DNA from: JAAXHB01 sp965214945
Lineage (GTDB): Bacteria; Actinomycetota; Acidimicrobiia; Acidimicrobiales; Aldehydirespiratoraceae
Direction of reading: 5' to 3'
Length of the DNA stretch: 64,000 nt
Assembly (NCBI GenBank): GCA_965214945.1
Contig: OZ244029.1
Coordinates: forward strand, 930,001-994,000
The notes under the pieces were generated by a model. It did not search any database. It was not told the DNA's origin and saw nothing but the letters and a program-made list of their open reading frames with translations. Of this stretch, positions 17,174 to 24,948 are shown in pieces (within the stretch, counting starts at the first letter, position 1; each line of letters starts with the position of its first letter). Both the position numbers and the translations under genes were made by a program.

Positions 17174-17680
17174 TCAACCTTGATCGGACGAACCCTTGAG
17201 TCTATCAGTCAGTGTCTTGATCGCTGCCCCGCTACAAAGTAGGATCGTTAGGCCGCGTAATTCCGGAGAGCCTGCATGGATTCTTTCAGCAGCTTGCAAT
17301 AGTAGTTGGCCTGTCACCACTCCGTTTTGGGTGGCAGCGGTCGTGATCTGAGCTAGCAAAGGGTTGGTCAGCCAACTTAGAGTAACTAGCAAGACCACCG
17401 ACATAAGTATGATGAAGGCGACACCCGCGTCGCTATTGACTTTCGGCAAGGCGGATTCTTTAGGAAGATCCAGGTTAGGGATTGTGACGACAGCCTCAGC
17501 GGCGTTCGTGGGGCGAGCCTTTTCAATTGCTACAAGGCTGGATGCGAGCGCTTTGAGGATCTGTTGGTGGCTTTCTGCTGCGCGCTGCTTGGACCACAGC
17601 ACCCAGCGGACGAGACCGTCATTCTCACCCGCCGGAACCCCACCTCGACATCGGGACAGGCCTGCTGCATGCGCCAGCAT
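17174..17680 (-). CDS. Hypothetical two-span membrane protein, N-terminus replaced by the inverted duplication
   Basis: 168 residues from the first available Met. Two hydrophobic segments are visible (GVAFIILMSVVLLVTLSWLT and a weaker one near LRGLTILLCSGAAIK). The first 25 residues are encoded within the left arm of the inverted duplication, whose outer edge is at 17607, so the native N-terminus has probably been lost. The unique part begins about VRWVLWSKQRAAESHQQILK. Not assignable to a family; together with the fragment at 16677 it may be part of a membrane-effector cluster. Confidence 0.4.
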   Translation of the reverse strand: MLAHAAGLSRCRGGVPAGENDGLVRWVLWSKQRAAESHQQILKALASSLVAIEKARPTNAAEAVVTIPNLDLPKESALPKVNSDAGVAFIILMSVVLLVTLSWLTNPLLAQITTAATQNGVVTGQLLLQAAERIHAGSPELRGLTILLCSGAAIKTLTDRLKGSSDQG

Positions 17681-18385
17681 CTCGCCCCGCCCCCGAACGC
17701 CTCGCCAGGCCTCGCGGGCCGGCCGCAGGCGGGCGCTTTAGACGGCTTCGTCGTAGGCGGCTTTGGCGGCTGCGGCTGCGGCTTCGATGGCTTCGGGGAT
17801 GGTGCCCAGCGCTTTGGCGTAGGCGGCTGCGCCGGCGGCGGTGGCGGCTTCGATGGCTTCGGGGGTGGTGCCTAGCGCTTTGGCGTAGGCGGCTTCGGCG
17901 GCGGCCATGGCACGGTCGGGGTTGGTGTCGGTCATTTCGCTCGGGTCGTCTTCCGGGTCCGGGCTGGTGTAGCAGCGGCGAGGGTAGCGGCCGACGAGCT
18001 TGCCATCAAGGCTCTCGAGGTGCTGCGGCGGGCAGCCGCTTGGGGCTGGCAGGTTCTCGCAGTGGCAAGGAGGAATTGCCAACAGGATTGTCGACAATCC
18101 GACACTAGCCGCGATCAGCCGAGCGCGCCCGCTGGCCCGGTCGTGCGTGGTGCTGCGTGCGGATCAGATGCACGAGCCGAGGAGACAGACCGCCGAATGA
18201 AAGCGCTTATTCGATGACGCGAGTGTCTACAGTGCCTGCCATGAAGAGACATCCAATCAGACTGCTCACTGCTGCCGTTATCGCTGTTGCGTCGGTGTCG
18301 GCTCTCTCGCTCGGCGTTGCCACTGCCGACGATGCTCTCGAGGAGCACCAAACCACCCAGCGATCGTCGCAGGGCCAACCTGAGG
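17607..18385. repeat. Inverted duplication, left arm
   Basis: Matches the reverse complement of about 21455-22185. The outer edge is sharp at 17607. It contains the small Ala-rich gene, the shared upstream region and the signal-peptide codons of the proline-rich gene. It differs from the right arm by an additional 23-codon unit in the small gene and a shorter palindrome near 18195. Confidence 0.85.
17738..18097 (-). CDS. Small Ala-rich repeat protein (left copy)
   Basis: 119 residues from an ATG at 18097 (an internal Met, MTDTNPDRAMAAAEAAYAKA, is an alternative start). The C-terminal half consists of imperfect repeats of about 23 residues, AYAKALGTTPEAIEAATAAG followed by a second AYAKALGTIPEAIEAAAAAA, predicted helical. 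The N-terminal part has several Cys and Pro but no clear signal peptide. It is divergent from the proline-rich secreted gene with 143 bases between starts. The paralogue at 21761 lacks one repeat unit. Function unknown. Confidence 0.5.
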   Translation of the reverse strand: MSTILLAIPPCHCENLPAPSGCPPQHLESLDGKLVGRYPRRCYTSPDPEDDPSEMTDTNPDRAMAAAEAAYAKALGTTPEAIEAATAAGAAAYAKALGTIPEAIEAAAAAAKAAYDEAV

Positions 18386-19413
18386 CACCGGGCTCGTCGC
18401 AGCCGCCGACGACAGTGCCGCCGACGACAGTGCCGCCGAAGACACCGCAGCCGCCGACGACAGTGCCGCCGACGACAGTGCCGCCGAAGACACCGCAGCC
18501 GCCGACGACAGTGCCGCCGACGACAGTGCCGCCGAAGACACCGCAGCCGCCGACGACAGTGCCGCCGAAGACACCGCAGCCGCCGACGACAGTGCCACCG
18601 ACGACAGTGCCGCCGAAGACACCGCAGCCGCCGACGACAGTGCCACCGACGACAGTGCCGCCGAAGACACCGCAGCGGCCGGCGCCTGTGGTGACGACTG
18701 TGCCGCCGTCCAAGGCTGCGCCCGATCCGGAGCCGAGCGCTGCTGAGCGGCCGGCGCCTGTGGTGACGACTGTGCCGCCGTCCAAGGCTGCGCCCGATCC
18801 GGAGCCGAGCGCTGCTGAGCGGCCGGCGCCTGTGGTGACGACTGTGCCGCCGTCCAAGGCTGCATCCGATCCGGAGCCGAGCGCTGCTGAGCGGCCGGCG
18901 CCTGTGGTGACGACTGTGCCGCCGTCCAAGGCTGCATCCGATCCGGAGCCGAGCGACTCTTCGCCACAGGCGCCAACTACCGCCGTGCCGCCGAAGACAC
19001 CGCAGCCCCCGACTACAGCGCCCCCCACGACGGTGCCACCGACGACGGTGCCGGTGACCACGACGACGCTGCGCACGCCAGAGACCGTGGCGTACGACGC
19101 AGCGAAGGCAGCCCTCGATCAAGCCCGAGCCGCGATGGAGCCGCTGCGGCGCCAGAAGGCGGAAGCGCTGAACGAAGTCAACGCAGCGATACGCGCGATC
19201 AAGAGGCGGGCAGACGAGATGCGAGCGGAGCTGATCGCCGCCGGCGTGCCCGAAAGGGATTGGCCGTGCCTGCGCGACCCGGACCTGGTGGACGCCCACC
19301 AGGCGGCCTACGCACGGTTCGTGGCGCTCAGAGATCAGGCCAAGCCGCTCATTGCCGCCTACAACGAGGCGCTGGAGGCCTACGAGGCGGCCTACAACCG
19401 GCTCCACGCCTGA
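18241..19413 (+). CDS. Secreted Thr/Pro-rich repeat protein A with C-terminal helical domain
   Basis: 390 residues from ATG 18241. A signal peptide (MKRHPIRLLTAAVIAVASVS, cleavage near ATA-DD) is followed by tandem repeats: about five to six imperfect 16-residue units of the type PQPPTTVPPTTVPPKT, then four 24-residue units RPAPVVTTVPPSKAAPDPEP with SAAE. The C-terminal 120 residues (YDAAKAALDQARAAMEPLRR and onward) are a long charged helix, probably coiled coil, with one Cys. Such Pro/Thr stalks commonly span the cell wall or carry glycans. The signal peptide and upstream DNA are shared with protein B; the repeats and C-terminal domain are not. Start chosen from signal-peptide position. Confidence 0.7.
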   Translation: MKRHPIRLLTAAVIAVASVSALSLGVATADDALEEHQTTQRSSQGQPEAPGSSQPPTTVPPTTVPPKTPQPPTTVPPTTVPPKTPQPPTTVPPTTVPPKTPQPPTTVPPKTPQPPTTVPPTTVPPKTPQPPTTVPPTTVPPKTPQRPAPVVTTVPPSKAAPDPEPSAAERPAPVVTTVPPSKAAPDPEPSAAERPAPVVTTVPPSKAASDPEPSAAERPAPVVTTVPPSKAASDPEPSDSSPQAPTTAVPPKTPQPPTTAPPTTVPPTTVPVTTTTLRTPETVAYDAAKAALDQARAAMEPLRRQKAEALNEVNAAIRAIKRRADEMRAELIAAGVPERDWPCLRDPDLVDAHQAAYARFVALRDQAKPLIAAYNEALEAYEAAYNRLHA

Positions 19414-19554
19414 CCGCCAGGCCCGTCGGGGTCCTGCGCCTGAGACCAGCCGACGGCGGCATCGCGATGACAAGGGGCAGGCCCTGATCCCGGGCGGGCT
19501 CAGCTGTCGACCTCGCCGACAGCTGAGAACCGCACTTCCTCGTCTGCCAGGACC

Positions 19555-19662
19555 CCGCTGTTGCTGCCCACCTCGCAGTGGTAGCCGAAGACCTCGGCAC
19601 GTTCATCCTCACCTCAGACCCCAAGGACATGACGGCACTCCGCGCCCGCTTAGAGGTCTAAT
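19555..19662 (+). pseudogene. C-terminal fragment of a PIN-domain toxin
   Basis: Encodes HLAVVAEDLGTFILTSDPKD then MTALRARLEV, the end of a VapC-like PIN domain including the last acidic pair. The rest of the gene is absent. A close relative of the same segment lies at 24275-24605 on the other strand. The remaining bases between the two proline-rich genes (19414-19850) show nothing else. Confidence 0.55.
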
Positions 19663-19849
19663 GACAGACCGTTGCGTCGTTGATCTGTGGCACCTCCGGC
19701 GAGCAGCCGCTCGTAGGCAGCCGGAGCTGTCGCAGCAGCCGCCGCCGGGGTCGCTGAGCCCGGAACGCGAGACCTGCACGGCCGGCGGCTTCCGACCGTG
19801 CAGATCCTCGCTGTGGGCTAGCCGATCACGCTGATCGACGAGCAGGGAG

Positions 19850-21604
19850 TCAGTAGTTGACGGCGCCGACGTCCCTGGCGCGATCCCAGCGCTCAAGCGC
19901 TGCGTTGAAGGCCGCCGCAGCATCCCTGGCCGGCTTTATCAGCGGCTTGTAGATGGCGTACCTCTCGTTCTTGAGCTGGCGGGCTTCCTCGGTGGCCTCG
20001 GCGAGGCATCCGCCGCATGCCCGGTTGCGCTTCTTCAGATCGCCCCAGGCGTACACGGCTTCGAGGTACGAATTCGCAGCGGCCGTTGCCCTGGCGATCA
20101 CGGGCCGGGTCCATGCTTTCGTTGCCTCGAAGTGCGCCTTGGCTGCGATGTATTCCGGGTGAGTCGGCGGCAAGCACTCGCAGTCCTCAGGTGGTTCCGG
20201 TGTGTCTGGGGGATCGACGACTACGGGTGGTTCCGGTGTATCTGGGGGATCGACGACTACGGGTGGTTCCGGTGTGTCTGGGGGATCGACGACTACGGGT
20301 GGTTGCGGTGTGTCTGGGGGATCGACGACTACGGGTGGTTCCGGTGTGTCTGGGGGATCGACGACTACGGGTGGTTGCGGTGTATCTGGGGGATCGACGA
20401 CTACGGGTGGTTGCGGTGTATCTGGGGGATCGACGACTACGGGTGGTTGCGGTGTATCTGGGGGATCGACGACTACGGGTGGTTGCGGTGTATCTGGGGG
20501 ATCGACGACTACGGGTGGTTGCGGTGTATCTGGGGGATCGACGACTACGGGTGGTTGCGGTGTATCTGGGGGATCGACGACTACGGGTGGTTGCGGTGTA
20601 TCTGGGGGATCGACGACTACGGGTGGTTGCGGTGTATCTGGGGGATCGACGACTACGGGTGGTTGCGGTGTATCTGGGGGATCGACGACTACGGGTGGTT
20701 CCGGTGTATCTGGGGGATCGACGACTACGGGCGGTTCCGGCGTATTGACGGCGCCGACGTCCCTGGCGCGATCCCAGCGCTCAAGCGCTGCGTTGAAGGC
20801 CGCCGCAGCATCCCTGGCCGGCTTTATCAGCGGCTCGTAGACGGCGTACCTCTCGTTCTTGAGCTGGCGGGCTTCCTCGGTGGCCTCGGCATGGCATCCG
20901 CCGCATGCCCGGTTGCGCTTCTTCAGATCGCCCCAGGCGTACACGGCTTCGAGGTACGAATTCGCAGCGGCCGTTGCCCTGGCAACCACGGGCCGGGTCC
21001 ATGCCTTCGTTGCCTCGAAGTGCGCCTTGGCCGCGATGTATTCCGGGTGAGTCGGCGGCAAGCACTCGCAGTCCTCAGGCGGTTCCGGTGTATCTGGGGG
21101 ATCGACGACTACGGGCGGCTCCGGCGTATCTGGGGGATCAACGACCACGGGCGGCTGCGGCGTACCCGGGGGCACTGTCGGCAGCGGCGTCTGAGGAGGA
21201 ATCGGCAACGAAGCCTGGGACGTGTTCGGCGGCCCAACGACCACGGGCGGCTGCGGCGTACCCGGGGGCACTGTCGGCAGCGGCGTCTGAGGAGGAATCG
21301 GCAACGAAGCCTGGGACGTGTTCGGGGGATCAACGACCACGGGCGGCTGCGGCGAGCCCGGGGGCACTGTCGGCAGCGGCGTCTGAGGAGGAATCGGCAA
21401 CGAAGCCTGGGACGTGTTCGGAGGATCAACCACCACGGGCGGCTGCGGCGTACCCGGTGCCTCAGGTTGGCCCTGCGACGATCGCTGGGTGGTCTGGTGC
21501 TCCTCGAGAGCATCGTCGGCAGCGGCAACGCCGAGCGAGAGAGCCGACATCGACGCAACAGCGATAACGGCAGCAGTGAGCAGTCTGATTGGATGTCTCT
21601 TCAT
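19850..21604 (-). CDS. Secreted Pro/Val-rich repeat protein B with two Cys-containing helical domains
   Basis: 584 residues from the ATG at 21604. The signal peptide is nearly identical to protein A. Next come three copies of a 31-32 residue unit (PQPPVVVDPPNTSQASLPIP then PQTPLPTVPPG). A helical domain of about 125 residues follows (CECLPPTHPEYIAAKAHFEA, NSYLEAVYAWGDLKKRNRAC, GGC), then fifteen 12-residue units of PQPPVVVDPPDT type, and a second, nearly identical copy of the helical domain ending the protein. Each domain has four Cys (CEC and ACGGC) that could form disulfides. An exported, possibly wall-spanning or adhesive protein is inferred; no anchor motif is visible. Confidence 0.7.
   Translation of the reverse strand: MKRHPIRLLTAAVIAVASMSALSLGVAAADDALEEHQTTQRSSQGQPEAPGTPQPPVVVDPPNTSQASLPIPPQTPLPTVPPGSPQPPVVVDPPNTSQASLPIPPQTPLPTVPPGTPQPPVVVGPPNTSQASLPIPPQTPLPTVPPGTPQPPVVVDPPDTPEPPVVVDPPDTPEPPEDCECLPPTHPEYIAAKAHFEATKAWTRPVVARATAAANSYLEAVYAWGDLKKRNRACGGCHAEATEEARQLKNERYAVYEPLIKPARDAAAAFNAALERWDRARDVGAVNTPEPPVVVDPPDTPEPPVVVDPPDTPQPPVVVDPPDTPQPPVVVDPPDTPQPPVVVDPPDTPQPPVVVDPPDTPQPPVVVDPPDTPQPPVVVDPPDTPQPPVVVDPPDTPQPPVVVDPPDTPQPPVVVDPPDTPEPPVVVDPPDTPQPPVVVDPPDTPEPPVVVDPPDTPEPPVVVDPPDTPEPPEDCECLPPTHPEYIAAKAHFEATKAWTRPVIARATAAANSYLEAVYAWGDLKKRNRACGGCLAEATEEARQLKNERYAIYKPLIKPARDAAAAFNAALERWDRARDVGAVNY
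20192..20731 (-). repeat. Tandem array of 36-bp units, about 15 copies
   Basis: Each unit encodes twelve residues (DTPQPPVVVDPP register). Units are near-identical at the DNA level; nine central units are the same, with variants at the edges, indicating recent expansion. Being a multiple of three, copy-number change alters stalk length without breaking the frame. Confidence 0.95.
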
Positions 21605-21632
21605 GGCAGGCACTGTAGACACTCGCGTCATC

Positions 21633-21663
21633 GAATAAAACGCTTTCATCAAGCGCTTTATTC
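21633..21663 (-). promoter_or_regulatory. Palindrome upstream of protein B
   Basis: A 13-bp inverted repeat with one mismatch (GAATAAAACGCTT / AAGCGCTTTATTC) and a 5-base loop lies 29 bases before the start of protein B. The equivalent place before protein A (about 18195-18212) carries a shortened form centred on AAGCGCTT. It could be an operator or a leader hairpin. Confidence 0.5.
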
Positions 21664-21760
21664 GGCGGTCTGTCTCCTCGGCTCGTGCATCTGATCCGCA
21701 CGCAGCACCACGCACGACCGGGCCAGCGGGCGCGCTCGGCTGATCGCGGCTAGTGTCGGA

Positions 21761-22054
21761 TTGTCGACAATCCTGTTGGCAATTCCTCCTTGCCACTGCG
21801 AGAACCTGCCCGCCCCAAGCGGCTGCCCGCCGCAGCACCTAGAGAGCCTTGATGGCACGCTCGTCGGCCGCTACCCTCGCCGCTACTACACCAGCCCGGA
21901 CCCGGAAAAGGACCCGAGCGAAATGACCGACACCAACCCCGACCGCGCCATGGCCGCCGCCGAAGCCGCCTACGCCGAAGCGTTAGGCACCACCCCCGAA
22001 GCCATCGAAGCCGCCACCGCCGCCGGGGCCGCCGCCTACGCCGAAGCCGTCTAA
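21761..22054 (+). CDS. Small Ala-rich repeat protein (right copy)
   Basis: 97 residues, same start (MSTILLAIPPCHCENLPAPS) and layout as the protein at 17738-18097 but with one 23-residue Ala-rich unit fewer (AYAEALGTTPEAIEAATAAG). Divergent from protein B. Conservation of the frame in both copies, with mostly conservative changes (K to E, C to Y), supports it being a real gene. Confidence 0.5.
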   Translation: MSTILLAIPPCHCENLPAPSGCPPQHLESLDGTLVGRYPRRYYTSPDPEKDPSEMTDTNPDRAMAAAEAAYAEALGTTPEAIEAATAAGAAAYAEAV

Positions 22055-22185
22055 CGCGCCCGCCTGCAGCCGACCCGCGAGGCCTGGCGAGGCGTTCAGG
22101 GGTGGGGCGAGATGCTGGCGCATGCTGCAGGCCTGTCCCGATGTCGAGGTGGGGTTCCGGCGGGTGAGAATGACGGTCTCGTCCG

Positions 22186-22510
22186 ATAGATGAAAGCAAC
22201 GAGATCTGCGAGTTGGATGCCCCGGCTCCGCTCCGACCGCGCGAAGTAGATGCTGTCGACAAAGTTGTCGAGCGGGACCGCGAGCCCCAGCGAATAGCCG
22301 AAGGGACCTCCCTGAGCCTGCATGTCGAGGATCAAGTCGATCGCGTACTGCTCCTGCTCGTGATTCTCGTCTGCGACAAGCAGGACACGGTTGTCAAGTG
22401 GGTGATCCTGACCTCTCACCCACTTCTGGATCTTCTCGGTCAGGAACTGCAGCGCAACGAGGTGTGGACTCCGATCGAATCCACGAGGTAGCGTTGTTTG
22501 GAGCGGTCGA
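22186..22510 (-). pseudogene. DUF3800 domain fragment
   Basis: Minus-strand frame encodes RGFDRSPHLVALQFLTEKIQ, RVLLVADENHEQEQYAIDLI, PLDNFVDSIYFARSERSRGI then QLADLVAFIYR, the DUF3800 core with its conserved DE and QLAD motifs. The sequence then enters the inverted-duplication arm, and no N-terminal part is found before 22510, so both ends are missing. DUF3800 proteins are RNase-H-like and frequent in defence neighbourhoods. Confidence 0.6.
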
Positions 22511-22577
22511 TGTCGAGCGGGTCGCGGATGACCGCTCAGCAGCTACTGCCGGACAGGCATGTGCAATTTCTCGGGGA

Positions 22578-22594
22578 TGTGCTAAATTCGCACA
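22578..22594 (+). promoter_or_regulatory. TGTGC-N7-GCACA palindrome abutting the XRE-ImmA/IrrE start
   Basis: A perfect 5-bp inverted repeat around TAAATTC ends one base before ATG 22595; another TGTGC half-site is at 22560. The central TAAATT could be the -10 element, in which case the mRNA would be leaderless. Probable autoregulatory site for the encoded HTH. Confidence 0.5.
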
Positions 22595-23734
22595 ATGCCC
22601 GACACTGCAGAGACCGAGCTTGGCAGCCGGATCGCCGAGGCCCGCGAGCTGGCTGAGCTGACCCAGGAACAGCTTGCCTCGGTGATCTCGCTGGGCCGCA
22701 CGGCGATCACCAAGATCGAATCGGGGGCACGCAGGGTCAGCGCCACAGAACTGGTGACGCTCGCCGAGGCGCTGGACCGGCCTGTGGACTGGTTCTTTGT
22801 CGTCTCGCCGCCTGCTGTGCTGAGCCGCCGCTCGGACCCGGCGGTCGGCGGGCGCTCTAGGGTGCTCGACTCGCGGGTCGAGCGGCTCGCACGCGACATA
22901 GACATGCTGAGCGCCGAGGGGGAGCTTCCCCAGGTCGACAGGCTCGTGCTGGATCCCCCGACGACCCTCGACGAGGCCGAGGAGGCAGCGCTGAGGCTGC
23001 GCGAGCATCTCGGAGCGCCTTCGGGGCCGCTTGTGGGTCTGCAGGCGCATGCTGAGCGGGTCGGTCTGTTGGCGTTCTCGCTCGATCTCGGCCGGTCAGG
23101 TGGTGATGGGGCCTATGTGGCGGTTGGCGATGTGGGCGTGGCCGTGATCAACGGGGCGATCGACCCGGGACGGCGCCGTTTCAATCTTGCCCATGAGCTG
23201 GGCCACCACGTGTTCCAGGATGCCTACGCACCCGAGGTCGGGCTCTCGCCTCAGGGCGACACCGAGAAGCTGATCAACGCCTTCGCAGCTCATCTGCTGC
23301 TGCCTCGGGTTGATGCCGCGGCGCTTATCGCAGAGTTCGAACCCAACTCGCGCCTGGCAGCAGTGGCAGTAGAGCCCGACGCTCGCCTGGCAGCAGTAGC
23401 AGCCGCGGTTCGCTACCGGATGAGCTGGACGGCGGTCTGCGCTCAGCTTCGCAGCCTCGGGGCTATCGACGCGGGCACCAGCGAGGCGCTTGCGCACAAG
23501 CCGCCAACGCGTGCTGATTTCATCGAACTCGGCGAGCACTGGGTACCCGAGCTCGATGCTCCGTCGGTGCCGCCGCAGTACGGCAGGAAGGTTCTCGCCG
23601 CCTACCGGCGGGGGAAGCTCACCGAGGCCCGTGCCGTGGAATTGCTGTGGGGCACCGTCGACCGAACCGAACTTCCCGACCAGCACGATGTTCCCTTGGA
23701 GGCGTTGAGGCGCGATTTCGAGCCCATCGCGTGA
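22595..23734 (+). CDS. XRE-family regulator with ImmA/IrrE-type metallopeptidase domain
   Basis: 379 residues. Residues about 10-65 form a Cro/C1-type helix-turn-helix (ARELAELTQEQLASVISLGR then TAITKIESGAR). A peptidase domain of the ImmA/IrrE (COG2856) type follows, with the zinc motif HELGHH in RFNLAHELGHHVFQD and INAFAAHLLLPR. Such proteins bind DNA and cleave repressors or act as antitoxins. The stop overlaps the GTG start of the PIN gene by four bases (GTGA), implying translational coupling and a two-gene TA-like unit. A short internal repeat (SRLAAVAVEPDARLAAVAAA) is visible near residue 255. Confidence 0.85.
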   Translation: MPDTAETELGSRIAEARELAELTQEQLASVISLGRTAITKIESGARRVSATELVTLAEALDRPVDWFFVVSPPAVLSRRSDPAVGGRSRVLDSRVERLARDIDMLSAEGELPQVDRLVLDPPTTLDEAEEAALRLREHLGAPSGPLVGLQAHAERVGLLAFSLDLGRSGGDGAYVAVGDVGVAVINGAIDPGRRRFNLAHELGHHVFQDAYAPEVGLSPQGDTEKLINAFAAHLLLPRVDAAALIAEFEPNSRLAAVAVEPDARLAAVAAAVRYRMSWTAVCAQLRSLGAIDAGTSEALAHKPPTRADFIELGEHWVPELDAPSVPPQYGRKVLAAYRRGKLTEARAVELLWGTVDRTELPDQHDVPLEALRRDFEPIA

Positions 23735-24267
23735 CCCAGCGGCTCGTCTTTGACAACACCTCGCTGAGCCACTTCGCCCGCGCAGGACGACTGGAGACAC
23801 TAAAGACCCTGGTGACTGGGCACCGCTGCCTCATGCCGGCCGAAGTCCGCAAAGAGCTTTTGGCGGGCAGCCGGAGGTTCCCTGATCTCGGCGCAGCACT
23901 GAGGGCGGGCTGGCTCAGCATTGTGGAACTCTCCGACATCGCTGAGCTTGCAGCCTTCGCACGCTTCAAGACGCAACTTGGCGGCGGTCGTGCCGAGAAC
24001 ACGGGTGAAGCTGCTGTGCTGGCGTGGACCAGCGTCCATGGGGGCGTGGCGATCATCGACGAACGGGCAGCTACCCGCCTAGCACAACTCGACGGGATAG
24101 ACGTCCACGGCTCACTTTGGCTGGTCGTGGGCGGCATCCGCAACGGTGTGCTTGACCGCTCGGAAGCGGAAAGCCTGGTTGACGAGCTTCGGTCAACCGG
24201 CATGCGCTTGCCCACAGACGGAAGCGGGCTGTTCACCTGGGCCGCCGAGCAAGACCTGCTTCTGTAG
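23731..24267 (+). CDS. PIN-like nuclease partnered with the XRE-ImmA/IrrE protein
   Basis: 178 residues from GTG 23731. Acidic residues of a PIN fold are visible: LVFDNTSLSHFARAG (first Asp), a Glu in PAEVRKELLAG, GEAAVLAW (third acidic site) and IIDERAATRLAQ (Asp-Glu). It resembles DUF3368-type PIN proteins, which are predicted ribonucleases. The overlap with the upstream gene suggests that gene is its antitoxin or regulator. Confidence 0.75.
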   Translation: MTQRLVFDNTSLSHFARAGRLETLKTLVTGHRCLMPAEVRKELLAGSRRFPDLGAALRAGWLSIVELSDIAELAAFARFKTQLGGGRAENTGEAAVLAWTSVHGGVAIIDERAATRLAQLDGIDVHGSLWLVVGGIRNGVLDRSEAESLVDELRSTGMRLPTDGSGLFTWAAEQDLLL

Positions 24268-24274
24268 AAGAAAA

Positions 24275-24605
24275 GGTTTCTGCCGCAGTTCCGGCGATTC
24301 CGGAATGTGAGGATGAAGGTGCCGAGGTCTTGGGCGACCACTGCGAGGTGGGCTTCGACCACGTCTGAGGTCCCGCTGGCGGCCAGCTTGCGCCCGACGC
24401 TCACCGACTCGTCTAGAGGGTGGATGTCGATTTGCCGAAGGGCTCTGGCCAGGTTCGCCTGTCGTGGCGGGTCACGCCAGACCTGTGCGAGCACAGGATG
24501 GGTCGTGTGCAGCTCATCGCCTCGCTCGCTTGCCGCTTGACGATGGCCCAGAGCCGGGAGTTGACGTTCTGCCGTCGACGACGAAAGGGCCTGCATCGAT
24601 GATCA
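24275..24605 (-). pseudogene. VapC-like PIN toxin, frameshifted
   Basis: Three frames together give a PIN protein: LIIDAGPFVVDG, then NVNSRLWAIVKRQASE, then GDELHTTHPVLAQVWRDPPR, NLARALRQIDIHPLD, LAASGTSDVVEAHLAVVAQD then LGTFILTF. Two indels near 24540-24570 break it. It lies immediately behind the antitoxin gene, which explains the original pairing. Confidence 0.7.
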
Positions 24606-24848
24606 ACGGGGGACTCCCTGCCGGTCGAGCACCTCGTCAGCCCAGCGCAGATGCTCAGGGCTGATGGGGCCTTCCTCGGCCTCCCAGGATTCGATCATGT
24701 CGAGCAACCTCCGGCTGCGCCGTCGGCGTTTGACTTCGCCGAGCAGGGATCGCTTGATGGCCAGCTTCTTGGTGCCGTCCAGTGCCACCAACTCGGCGAG
24801 TGCCGCCTCCATCTCGTCATCCAGGTTGATCGTCGTCTTCTGAGCCAT
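24603..24848 (-). CDS. VapB-like antitoxin
   Basis: 81 residues from the ATG at 24848. It starts MAQKTTINLDDEMEAALAEL, typical of a ribbon-helix-helix-like N-terminus, followed by a basic helix (LLGEVKRRRRSRRLLDMIES) and an acidic toxin-binding tail. The cognate PIN toxin just downstream is broken, leaving this antitoxin as an orphan. The frame is intact. Confidence 0.65.
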   Translation of the reverse strand: MAQKTTINLDDEMEAALAELVALDGTKKLAIKRSLLGEVKRRRRSRRLLDMIESWEAEEGPISPEHLRWADEVLDRQGVPR

Positions 24849-24892
24849 ACAAGTACGGTATTGCATGCCGCAGGCATATGGCAGGAGGGCCA

Positions 24893-24948
24893 GGAAGGCG
24901 TCCATGGCTGAGGTCGAGCAGGAAGGCGTCCATGGCTGAGGTCGAGTA
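24893..24948. repeat. Tandem 28-bp duplication around an ATG
   Basis: The string GGAAGGCGTCCATGGCTGAG with GTCGAG appears twice in a row, so the Xre antitoxin start codon and its upstream AGGAAGG Shine-Dalgarno-like sequence are duplicated (ATG 24904 and 24932). Only the second ATG leads into the gene. Confidence 0.85.

Larger units (their letters stand above)
21455..22185. repeat. Inverted duplication, right arm
   Basis: Partner of 17607-18385. Its outer edge at 22185 interrupts a DUF3800 gene fragment, and the left arm's edge interrupts a membrane-protein gene, so both ends look like insertion or recombination points. Confidence 0.85.

Noticed and set aside
18115..19473. Long Arg/His-rich minus-strand frame over protein A
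   Set aside because: It is the antisense shadow of GC-rich repeats; the plus-strand product has a signal peptide shared with protein B.
20192..20731. Regular 36-bp repeats that could be taken for a CRISPR array
   Set aside because: Units are directly contiguous with no spacers, the length is a multiple of three, and they encode a Pro/Val repeat inside an open gene with a signal peptide.
20132..21694. Long plus-strand open frames across the proline-rich gene B
   Set aside because: They are the antisense of the repeats (regular WGIDDYG-type translation) with no start context; the minus-strand frame has the signal peptide and the paralogous leader.
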